Below are positions 50,519 through 62,150 of a stretch of 64,000 nucleotides of DNA, one piece after another. Numbering within the stretch: the stretch's first letter is position 1; every line of letters begins with the position of its first letter. The translations under genes were made by a program, and so were the position numbers. Origin of the DNA: Gymnogyps californianus (taxonomy: Eukaryota > Chordata > Aves > Accipitriformes > Cathartidae); NCBI RefSeq assembly GCF_018139145.2, contig NC_059500.1, positions 48,258,072 to 48,322,071 on the forward strand, written 5' to 3'. Below the pieces are notes generated by a model, which saw only the letters and a list, made by a program, of their open reading frames with translations, had not been told where the DNA came from and searched no databases.

Positions 50519-53500
50519 AAAACCTCAAAAAACCACTTTCCATAAAAGGAACAGAGTTTTACAAATATGGGGGTTTAAAATTTATACTTAGCTTCCCATC
50601 TTGTGGATAACGTTGAGAGATACACCCACTGATATTACTCTTATATTATTGAGTCATAGCAATGAATAATCCTCAGGGGTGTCAGAGGAAGAAACATGCA
50701 TGTGTCCAAAAGAAAAAGAAGCCCTGCTACTGACACCTATTCTTTTTGTAACAAAAATTATGGACCGATCATTATCATACAAATAAAAATGTCCCTGAAA
50801 TAGCTCGTATTTAATAAAAATGTTTCATCCCAGGAGTGGCAAAAAATGTTCAACAATAAAAGTTATTTCAAAAAAGGAAATCTGTAGTTTTATTTGACTT
50901 TTAAGTAACAGTCTCTACTTGTGATTTTAAGCACTTATGGTCAGCAATTGTAATGATAAAATTATGATTAATTAGATTTTCTTACAATTTTGTGCTTTTA
51001 ATTTCAGATGTCAAATTACAAACAGTGTAAAAAAGTCACCTCCTCACCAATGATTCACCTTCCTACTTCACTTATTTTGGCCCTATACAAATATACCCAG
51101 ATTCTGCAAAATCTTTTCTTTGCAAGAGCAGTCAGCTTCCTCTTGTTACAATTTCTAACTGGTTTTCAAAAAGAAACCAAACCTACTGAAGTACTGTGTT
51201 ATCTTCCTAAGTTATCAATAGTTAAAATAAAGACTTCATAAAGAATGCATTTGCAGTATCAATAATCTCAATAAAGTATTGCTAATGTTTAAAACTTGAC
51301 TATTTACCATACCAATATTAATGCTTTAACTGCTCATAATTACATGGGAGGGAAGTAGATGCCAAAGGCACTATTCAGGAAGAATAGACAGACCAAGAGA
51401 GTCGAAAAAAGACACTGGGAAACTGAGGATGAAGGAAGAAGATGAGAAATAAAAAACAAGAAAACCAGTCATGAAAGCATGAATTTATTTTGGTTTTTTA
51501 CTTAGCAAATCTGAATGATAAAGTCTTGAAAAAAGGAGAGAACTGAAAAGCATGCAGTCATCTAAAAAAGGTTATTCTCCTCTTGATTTATATCATACAC
51601 TTTTATGTTTTGAGCAGCAGTTCCTCCTGGGTTCAGTCTAATTTATACATCTGCTGATGAAACTTAGTCCTAGTAGAGTATGGCCATCCTTACCGAGAGA
51701 GCTGGAATCAATCCGTTTAAGATGAGTGTCAGTAAATTGGATTAATATCCGGAAAGACTGTTTTCCATTTTTCAAGTTTCCTTAAAGTCTTGGCTACATA
51801 TATATCACCATTTTATTCTCTCAGGAAACCTATTATCATTGTAACACAGCCACCACCTCTCTCATCTCTGTTTCTTCGGTTTATGATCAAGTGAGCTTAG
51901 AAAACAGTCTCCAAAAATAAGGCAACTGAACCCTTCTTAAGCAGTGAGCAAACCATACGAAGAAAGAGCGGCCTGGCAGAAATCTGACCCTTAGCAGCAG
52001 CAATCATCCGCAGCAATATGCGGCTTTTCAAGAACCTGCAAACATTGGAAATGAGGTTCCACTAACGCATACATGAAGATCAAGAGCATAGCACCAAAGT
52101 TCCTCAGCATGAGGAAGCTATCTGGGTATTCAGATGCCCAACTGACATTACAAAGGAGACTTTTTTCAAGTTGAGGTGAGGCAAAATTCCAGCAAATATC
52201 TAAGCAATAATGTTTTTCTCATTTTAGCTCAGTTCCTATCTGTCTTAGATCAGTGCAAAAAATTATTTGCTCCATTAAATCCAGTGGTGTGAGTCCATGG
52301 GGCAGAAATCTTTGTGGAGTCAGGCAGACAAATACAGAATTAGAAAATAAAAGACCTAACACAAACCAGAGGGTGGAAGGATGCATCCCAGCCAATAGAG
52401 TCAAAGTTTTCTTGCACTTGAGTGCTGTCCTACTGTGGAAGTGTCTTCATTAATTTTGCTGTGATCAGCAATAAAGTAAACTGCTAATAATTCTTTGTTA
52501 GCAAGGTGTAATAGTGATAATTTGCTGAATTCAAGAGGCACAGAAATACAATATAGGCCAGGAATCTGATGCAAATGATCATGGTACCTTCGATAACACC
52601 TTTCTTAGCACAGGGGCCAAGGGATTCCAAAGTATCTCACTCACAAAGCAGAAATATCAAATGTGGCCTCAAATGTTTATAATTAACTATTTGGGCACAT
52701 CCCAGGAGTAGTTTCAAGGTGACAGTTGCTCAGTTGAAGCTTTTCTTATTTTGGATATTCAAAGTCAAAAGCACCCAGAAAATTATTACTAACATCAAAA
52801 CTTGAGGCAAAAAAATATGTACTGGTTTATTAAAAATGTTTCTTCTGACAAAATGATTTTAAAAATCAGGTCCTTTAAGCTTACTGGGTTTTTTTGAGAG
52901 GCCTAGAGTGTCTTGATAATGATAAGAAGGATTACTTTTCCTTATTAGTAGTATTCTTAGGCATGAATCTCTTGGATTTTATGACAGAAACAAATTAGAA
53001 CATGAAGCATATGACAGAAATTAAGGTATTAAATACCAGAAAGGTAGCAATGGCATTTATAGTGAAGGATGAGGAATGCAGGCTTTTAACAAGCCAAGTT
53101 ATTGTGCAACACCCTTTTTGGTTTAAACTCCACTCTAAGCAGCATAGCAGCTTGTGCATGTATTTAAACTCCGAATTACTCTCAATAAAAGCTATCAACA
53201 ACATTCCACATTATTGCCTGCACGCTTCCAAGTGAAAGAGTGCCACACTTTTATATGGGTGACAAGAGCTTTACTGCATCCCTCAGCCCTGCAAGACACA
53301 ATCATGTAAGAAGGAAAGGCATCCTAGAAGACTCACAGGTGTGTCTAAGCAGCTGCTAGCTGCCAAACGAACTTGAGCAGTACCACTGGTGCCTCAAGGA
53401 AATGTTTAACAAAATCTTATAGGGAGTTCTGAAATAAGAAAATTATTATCATTGCCTTTAATCTTCCATGGTTGTGTGCTGCAGTTTCGATCCAAATTTT

Positions 53501-55120
53501 CTTTGTTCTCCAAAATGGAATTAGGATGGGTAGAGAGGGTTACAAGCCCAATACCAGGTCCCAAATTTAGAAGCGATTATAGTCTGGCTCCAAATCCGAA
53601 TTCTGAAAGCTGTTTGTCTTTACTAAAGTCCATGTAAGAACTGAAAATACGCAGAGATTTTACGGCCTGATTCTGCCACTGTTAATCATTCTGAACGCTT
53701 TTCATTCCTCCATGGAGAGCCAGAAAGCTATGCACAATTTAAAATCTATTCTGTATGTTTCCTTCTGGGAATTTCTTGGGTATGAGAACACTATTTTTTT
53801 CAGAGGAATACATGCAAAAGGAGATATTAACCGATTTAATTAAGGATTTCACTCTCCAAATGCTATGTTTCTGTATTACACATTAATACATTGATCCTTC
53901 GGAAGTGTTCTAAATTTTCCAAACAGATTTTCTAGGTCCCCATAGGGAAATATGCAGGCCCAGGTAATCAGAGAGGCTGTGTCAATGCATTTGTAATAGG
54001 GTTGACAATTTGAAGACTTTACTGTCATGAAGTCAGCTCTTGCTTTAAAACAAAGACTAGAAGAATCCAAGTCTAATGTGAATTGAGAGATAAGGTAGAC
54101 TCCAAAACAAAAAATCTGATTTTTAGGCAGAGGTAGTAATACCTCCAGCTTAGATTTTTCTTTCTTTTTTACCATTGTATTCTCACAGATTGAACTAGGT
54201 CTGTGAAGATGACTGTTCTCCCCATGAAAACTCCCTTCCCTTCTATAAAATTTAATTCTGTTTCAATTCAGTCCAAATAAATGGTTTTCTTGCCAAAACA
54301 ACAACAAGAACAAAACAAAAAAGCTTTTGTTTCTTTCATTTTTGTGAGGTCAGACAAGATGATCTGTTTCATTTCTAGGCCACTGTAACAGAATTAAAAA
54401 GGAAACTGTGGGCTATTGTAATAAATCTGCCACAGGTGATGAGGTTAAGTTCCCAGTGACCCCATAGCCCAGTGACCAATGTTCTCATTTGGGTGTAGAC
54501 AACTTTCACATGAGCATCTCTGTTACTGGCATGCTGGACAGCCACCTACTGAAGTGGTGTCACTATATAGAAAAGATTTAACACCACGTGAGAAGGCAGG
54601 AGAAAACTCAGGTGATTGTACACATGACTTTCATGCAGTCACAACAAGTAGACAGCTTATAAGAAAGTAGTCAGATGCTCGGGATGTTCTCTGTGTTTTC
54701 CTCTCACCTTCAATTCTTTATTACCCTTGAAAGAAGTTCAGCATCTCCACTGAAGGTAGAAGAGACTGTTCCAGGTCTAAGCTAACTGCTATCAGCAGGA
54801 TTTCTTCCTATCTTTCCTGTTAGTCTGGTTTGAATGGGAGTTCTTTTTGTTCATGCAGAATTTTTTTTGAAGGTAACCTTTAGAGGTTAGATTCCCAGCT
54901 TTCCTTGGCATGGATAGTTAGTAGCTATTTCTTGCCTTACAACTCTTCCATTTTATGGCTTTGATTCTCAGCTTGCTAACTTTCTTTTAAATGGAAGAAA
55001 GGGTTGTCTAGATTTATAAATTAAATCAATCCTAAACTAGCATTTTTCACTACTGCAATATCTTCTTCTGACGTCTCAAAATAGGATTGCATGTCCTGGG
55101 AAGGATAAATTATATGACAG

Positions 55121-55140
55121 AAACAAACAAACAAACAAAT
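55121..55140. repeat. (AAAC)n microsatellite
   Basis: Five units of AAAC. No other feature is attached. Confidence 0.85.
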
Positions 55141-55934
55141 CTTTACCCTTGTGGAAAACGAATTTTTCCTGAGACCTGAATATCAACAATCTTGCTTTCT
55201 GATTCCAGTCTTTCCAAACAGCGATGATATTATTGTGTCTGAATTAACAGCCTGTCTCTTAGGAAACTGGCTGCTGTTTGTAGTGGTTATGTAGGTTTAG
55301 AATTTTTAAAGAGAGAAGGAGGTTCTTATTTGGCTTCTCAGAAGGTACTCACAAAGTGCCTCAAAATACAAACCCAAACAGCAATTTATTTCCCAAGCGA
55401 ATGTTTTATTCAACAGTGAAATGTTCCCACCAGAAATCTTTTTGCTTGTCTTGAAATATATTTAATCTTTTTTTCTTTCCTCCCTGCCTTTCCACAGAGA
55501 CTGAATTCATGATTATCTTAATGGTAATGCCCTGACTTCTTTTAAAGCTCTGTGAAGGAAATGTGGCTTTGTGCTAATTATTTTCAGTTCTTAAACAGCC
55601 ACAATAGAAGAGTCTGGTTAATGTATTCATTGAAGGAATTATTTAAGCTCCATTTCAGTCTCTCATTATAAATGAACAAAAGAAACAAAAAGTGATTTGC
55701 ACTCAAGAATTACAGCATGAAGTGTCCCTCAAACAAAACCACCAGCTACTAACATTTTGGACAGACATTAGCAATGATGGGGATAAATTTGTAAAGCATG
55801 CACACGCCTACACTTGACCCACAGTGTACCAACAAGGGAGAAAGCCAATATGGCCCCATTAAATGGAGTGGCAAAAATGCAGAATGCACAAAAACACAGC
55901 AATTCTCCGGCTGCCAAGCAACTTTAGCCAAAAA

Positions 55935-56025
55935 AGAAGATGGGAGGGGGGAAGCGGAGAAAGAACAAGAAATAAAGGGGGAAAAAAAAAAAAGAAGAGT
56001 AGACTGTGGGGAAAAAAGGTGAAGT
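55935..56025. repeat. Purine-rich (GA) tract
   Basis: About 90 bases are almost entirely A and G on the plus strand, including a 12-base A run. It is capable of unusual DNA structure but otherwise unexplained. Confidence 0.75.
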
Positions 56026-58234
56026 CACAGAGAAGCAAACAAATCAAAGTTATACAATTCCTTTTAAATCCTGCTGATTAGAACCTTCTTTCTAGCTGTA
56101 TTTAACACAAAATGCACAGACGTTAGAAAGCTTCATGAACAAGAGCTGGAATTCTATTTGAGAACATTATCTAGTTTCTTATTTACTGGATCCACAAGAG
56201 GTATTGAGATGGGTATATCTTATGTTCCTCAAGCAAGTTATTTTTTAAAAAATAAAAAAAACTACCATGGTTTGAGCAAGATTGTGTCTGAGTTCAAGCT
56301 AGATTTGCTTTCCAAAACATGCCAAACAAATACTGTTGTTCAAAATACTTGAAAGCAGACACACAAATTGCTATGTGACACACAATTAAAGGAAACCAAG
56401 ACGTACAGTCTGGAGAACACATTTTCTGCCACTTGTTTCATTGCCTCCCTTGGTTGACCGTCAACAAGTAAGGAATGGTTAGTTCCACTGTCATTTTTCA
56501 AAAGATGAATCAGTTTTAAAATGGTCAGAATCAGTATGTGCCATGTGAGAAAGTGGAGCAAGTAACAGCTTCAGAAATCATTCTGCAAGCTTAAGTATGT
56601 TCATTTATCAATGCACCTTGTCACTGTCCTGCAATATCCTCCTAAAGGCCAGAATGGACAACAAACAATGCCAAATTTCATGAACAAATAATCGTCTAGG
56701 ATTAGCAAGATCAGTCATTTCCAAATGTTATCTAATCAACAGTACCTGATTTCAAATGATTATTAGTGTGAAAGAAAGCAGAAAACAAGATTTACCATTG
56801 TTTTGCAACATATATCGTAATTAGCTGTACTTGGGCTATCACGTTTTATTGCACTTGGTATTTTTGCGCTTCTTAGAAAAAATACTACTAACACAACTTT
56901 CCTGTAGTAAGGAAATAACTAATGAAAAATGTGCATCCAGGAAAATAATTAAATCAGATAATCTAATTTAATCTAGAGACCAAATAATTTAAAGAAGTCA
57001 TTGTTCTTCTTCATTGAATCCCATTGCTTAGAGGGTTTTTATTTCAGCTAAACTACAGAATCCTCTGGGCTTCCTTCTTCAGTTTTGACTGAGTTTTGGA
57101 AGAGGAAACTGGCAAGTTCTCCAGAATCACTTCATCAATCTTCCTGGGCACTCTGAGCACAATATTTTCCTCATGAAAATAAAATTTCACAATTATAATC
57201 TTCACATTTTCTTCAGTACATCAACCTTGGCTTTTGTGACCCAGGACCAGTGAACACCAAAGAACTTCTAAGCAAAGGAATCGAACTACTCATTCTGCTT
57301 CTTTTTTACGGTTAAACTTTATTATGTTACAGAATAATGAACTCTCTAGAAAATTCAATGAGCTGACATTATGGACTTTGGCTCAAACCCTAGTTACACA
57401 GAGTTCAAGTACTGGTGGTGGAAGATCCTGTTTATTTTATTGTATTTCTATCATATTAATGCAAAATAAGGCAATTATCACAACATAACTCTTCGCAAGA
57501 TGGGGTTCTTTACACAAACCATAGTTTGTTCATTACAGTCTTGTCATATTGTTGGGCCTCTGACCATCTCTCTGCTTTATTAGAGACTAGAACTTCAGGA
57601 ATGTCCTGGCAGACCGCTGATGGGTATTTATTACATTCATACTATTTTCTGCTAATCACATCATACAGTATTTACAGCAAGCTAAATACTTCAAATAGCC
57701 AACATAGACGTTAGAAAACAGTAGTAACACTATCTTTATGATCTGCAATTCAATCAGATAGGTTTCAGTTACCTCATTTCTTTATAATAAATCATTGCAA
57801 ATTCTATTCAGTCCAGGTGAGTATGCTTTTTCTTGACTGGGTAGCTAAACTACCATTGTTTCCATCAATACAATGATTGGCTTTGTTTGTATTTTGTGAT
57901 CAGATTCATAAGCTTTTGTGACAGCTTGCACAATGCTGAAATAGAAGCCAGGATTTTCTCATGCTTAGGACGTCCAGTAAGAAAAGTATCAGAATGAGTA
58001 GCTTCAAGGTACGAGATTTTGTGTAAATCTTTGCACTGTGATTGTCCTTGTATTAGAAGACTTGACTCATAGACTCTGAGGAATCTTTTTCTTCACATTG
58101 GATTTTACGTCCTGTATTTTAGTTTAAAAATACATTTGATGAGATTTGTAATGCTTTCTGCCAATGGTAAGACTGGTTTTAATAACTTTAGAGTCCTTTT
58201 AATTCTGAACAGTATGTGGATATAGGAGTTGGGC

Positions 58235-58269
58235 TTTTTTTTTTTCCCTTGGGAAGAAAAAAAAAAAAG
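58235..58269. other. Near-palindromic poly(T)/poly(A) hairpin
   Basis: Eleven Ts and CCC are followed after TT by GGG, AAG and twelve As. Folded, this gives about 14 pairs with a single mismatch (a G-U wobble in RNA). It is either a chance meeting of two homopolymers or a fold-back insertion. Confidence 0.75.
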
Positions 58270-59051
58270 AAGCAGCGTTGTCTTTATAGGGTTGGAGGTT
58301 TCCTTTTTTATCTCTCCATATTTAGTATACCAAACCCCTGTCACATGTGTTATCAATGAAGTCAGTTGGGTCAGACTCTTGCAATCACAATTTCTAACTT
58401 CTCTCAGATCTTTATGCTCTAAATAAGGAGCTGAATGGTTTCTGGAGATGATGATAGCAGGGCTGGGTATTTGACACAAACTAGCAAGTAACAGACCAGA
58501 TATCCAGCTGGAGTAAATTAGCACAGCTTCATTTAAGCTATTGATTTATACCAGCTGAAGAATTATACCTGCTTTAACAAAAATACTTTTTTTTTTTAAA
58601 TCACAGCAGGACTTTCCAATTATTTATTCATCTTTCCATACATTTTTCTGGCTGTACTGTTTAACAAGATACTATGTCTCTAATTTACTTTTCAGAATAT
58701 TTGAGTCCCTGTTGTCTGAGTGCAGTGGGCAGTGACGCAGCAGATGCCCAACTCTATGAACTGGTGCATCCAGCTAGAGAACACCTTCTCTGCACCCTTC
58801 CCAGCTCATGATAAATCCCACTGCCTCTCCCGAGCACAACCAAGGTCCCCTTCACCACCTGTATTACAGGGTGTCTCCCTATCTGCGCATACAACAGAGT
58901 ACCCCTTTTACACTGTGTAGTGATCCTACAGTCAGTAATGAGAGAATTTCATAGAACATGAGTCATATACCTTTTGTGGCAGAGTTACTTGAAGCTTGTT
59001 TTGTGTTAGATACACCTCTTAGTCTCACCAGATGGTGTTTCACAGCGTTTT

Positions 59052-59230
59052 CAGAGTTTCATAGTATGGAAGGCCAGAGGCCACATCCATTATCAGGCTA
59101 TACAGTTTCAGACATATAATTCCTGCATTAAGCCATCAATGTACTCTGCATTACTCATTAATAACTTTTGGATGAAGGAAAATACATCTTTTAGAAGAAG
59201 CATCCAGTCTCAAAATGCATTTCATCACTT
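59052..59230 (-). mobile_element. Very old CR1 fragment (amniote/turtle-like type)
   Basis: In order it shows TTTCATAGTATGGAAGGCCAGAGG, then a decayed middle with CAGGCTATACAGTTTC, TAATTCCTGCATTAAG, and ATACATCTTTTAGAAGAAGC plus ATCCAGTCT. These are the landmarks of the reverse-complement 3' end of CR1 copies known from turtles and other reptiles. Divergence is high, which fits an insertion that predates birds. Boundaries are approximate. Confidence 0.65.
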
Positions 59231-60989
59231 GATGATTAGGGAGCATGAAATAACATCCTGTACTAACACAAGTACATTGTATGAGAGAGAGTCGTTACAC
59301 CTGAAATGCTTTTCAGTGCAGTTTGTCATATCTGTGTGTTTAAAACATGGTACAGCTTAACTAAAAAACAATTGTGGCATGTGCAAGTGAAAGAAACAGC
59401 AACTGTAGGAAGTATAACATCCAGCAGATACTCAGACCTGCTAGAAGATTACTGCATGTATTTAAGGTTGAGGCATAGACAGAGGCAGAATCCAGCAGCC
59501 AAGAGAGTCTACACAGAGGCAGACAGAGCAGAGAACCAAACAGCCTCTCAGTAAGCTCCCAAATGCCTGCCATGAGGCTGCTCTGAGGGCCTGCTTGGCA
59601 TCAAGGAATTTGAAATTGACTCTTTCCCAGCCTGAAGCTACTGCCATTAGTATGGCATCCATGTAAAACAGGAAAATTTATCCTGTCTGTGCAGGGCTTG
59701 ATTTGTATCCCAAAGTAAAATACCTTGATCTAGGATTCTAAAAGATAATTTTTACTTTCAACCCTTTCCTGTTTATCACAACCCAGAGTAAAATGCAGCA
59801 CTCCTTGCAGGGATTAACTCAAAAAGAAACAAAAGATGCACAGGAGTTTCCAGATAAAAGCCCACAACGCATCAAAAATCCAGATGGAAAGAATCTTCCA
59901 GTTGTTCTAAACCTCTTGACAGCTTTCACTAGCAGTCCTTACTGCTGCACTTTTTAGACAAACAACCTTCTTAATATGTTAATTCTGGGGGTTTTACTAG
60001 TTTAAGAGAATATCCCACTAGTATACAAATAACTGAGCATCCTGCCAAACATAGTGTCTCATTTCATCAATACTGTGGGTCTATCGACTCAGAATTCAGA
60101 TGCCACTGTCCAAGCTGCCCAGAAGCTGTACAGCTGAAAGAGGGTGGTATTGTAATCACAGTCACTGAAGATAACTGAGCTGTGAAACTTATTAGCAAAG
60201 GATGAACTGAATATAGTAGAACTGAAATTGAAATAGATTAGAACAGAACCAGACATGTAAGTTAATATGAAGAGTATGCAGAGTTACCATGGTGAATGAT
60301 AACATACACTGGAATGTATAGTATCTGTTAGGGTTCAGGGAACAAGAAAATCAGAGATGTCTATATATTTCATTTGAAAAAGGCAGATTATACTATGTCT
60401 GCTCACTGTGTCTGTACTTCTGACTGAAGTCACTAATTTCTCAAGCTGGATATGTACCACAGGACCAGATGAACACCAGACTGATTCAGGATATCAGTGC
60501 TAGTGTATTAGAAAATAAACTTTTGATGATATCTGACATTCCTGTTGCAATACATTCTAGAGAATTTATTGTGTACTTTTCTAAATTAGAACTTATTATT
60601 TCGATTTAGTCTAGTGACTGGACCTTGTTTCACATAAAAGTGAGGTATTTCGTAAAAGGAGACTGATTTGTCTCTCCACAACCATCTGATACATCAACAA
60701 GAAGTTCTCAACCTCAAGCAGATAATTTTTTGGATTTTAATCTGTAAGTTTTACAGTTATATTAGCAAAACAAGGAAACAGAAACTAGACTGACTTTATT
60801 CAGAAATAAGTTATTAAATAGAATATCTTCCTTTAAGAATGCAATGAAGTAATGTGTTCATGATCTTCATCATGAAGGTCTGGAAGACTCCATCACTAAG
60901 TAGAAGTGGATAAAGCCATGAAGTTAAAAGCTCCTGGATTTTCAAATTTGAGTTTTAAACTGGAAGAATGTAATCTATTAACAGGCGGA
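59231..60989. other. Noncoding block with no feature seen
   Basis: Frames near 59306-59662 on both strands overlap and lack splice support. No repeats beyond short A/T runs are recognised. Confidence 0.45.
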
Positions 60990-62150
60990 GTACATTCTTT
61001 TCCGTGTTTGTTTATTCACACTCATCTGTAGACCTCCTGAAGATAGCTGTCAAAGAACTTAAATGTTGTAGATGCATATCAACTTTCAGAGCCAATATGT
61101 AGTAGAATGTCTGGCACAAATAACAATATATAAAACATGACATTGCCTCCTGTCCAGAAGCCCAGATCCAGGCCATTATAAGGAGTGAAGCAAAGATTCT
61201 GTCTCTCAAATCTCCAACAGAGTGCATGGAGTCACAGTATATTCAAAGAAAGGTTGGAAAGAAAAATGAGGTGCTGTTTCAACATCTGTGAAACAGCCAC
61301 CATGATAAAAAGAACAAAGATGTCTTTAAATGTCACATGGTTTACACCACTGGATTTAATCATGCCAAGCCATCATGATCCTGGAAGACAGCATCAAGCT
61401 ATGGTTTCCAAGAAAGAATGTAGGAATCTATTTTTTGTTAACAATCAGTAGGATTATTTAAAACTAACTTTAGAGTCTGTTGACAGGCTGAAATATGATT
61501 TATCACCTGCCCTGATACCTTTAGTAGCAAAGTAAACCCTCTGAGCTGAACTTACTTTTTCTACACAGCCTGTGATTCTTCTCACATCTCAAGAATGGAA
61601 ACAGGACCATGTTTTCTGGCTCCCACAAGACAGTTTCTTACATCCTTCTCATAGTCTTCAAGTCTAGGGAGAAAACTATTATGGGCATCTTGAATGTCTA
61701 CAGCCCACAGAAAACTGAAATGCTTCCCAAAAAAGTTTAGGAGTATCTCCTGTAGTGATTTCATTCACAGGCACATCTTGATGAAGGACTTTAAATTCCA
61801 TGTAAATAGTTCCTGGGATAAAGAAGTTTTGTGCTACTACGTTTACACTCCAGAAAAAGGCAGCTGATATTATGAATGGCAATGAAAAATTTTGTAAGAG
61901 CTAATATACTCCAAATCTTAAAGCAGCAAATTGAGACACTACACGTAATAGCTGCCAAAGAGCTCTCACTACTTCCTTAGTCTAATGCCACTATCATCCA
62001 TCTCCTTGGCACTCTGGTAACACACAGCAGCAAGGAAAGCAGGAAAAATGAACTCTCTCACAATGGTGGTGGAAATGATGGATGAGAACGCATGGATAAG
62101 TGATTCCCACAGGAGTTGAGAAGCTTACTCTTCTTCTGGTCTTAGAATCC
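60990..62150 (-). pseudogene. Possible decayed membrane-protein coding sequence
   Basis: Successive minus-strand frames read like pieces of one multi-pass membrane protein separated by frameshifts and stops. In order they are VREFIFPAFLAAVCYQSAKE (near 62060), LRVVSQFAALRFGVY then FSLPFIISAAFFWSVNVVAQ and FIPGTIYMEFKVLHQDVPVN (61975-61680), a charged stretch (LPRLEDYEKDVRNCLVGARK), DIFVLFIMVAVSQMLKQHLI (near 61310), and LDLGFWTGGNVMFYILLFVP (near 61150). No family is recognised. Hydrophobic frames also arise by chance in T-rich DNA, so this is tentative. Confidence 0.22.

Larger units (their letters stand above)
48698..58233. other. AT-rich noncoding block
   Basis: It holds an AACC repeat (50497-50518), CAA/CAAA tracts (54298-54325, 55121-55140) and a purine tract (55935-56025). 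A plus-strand frame with an acceptor and polyadenylation signals lies at 51008-51275. No mobile element is recognised. Confidence 0.45.

Noticed and set aside
58105..58524. 139-codon minus frame
   Set aside because: It runs straight through the T/A homopolymer hairpin as Lys and Phe runs, and its residue composition is like noncoding AT-rich sequence.
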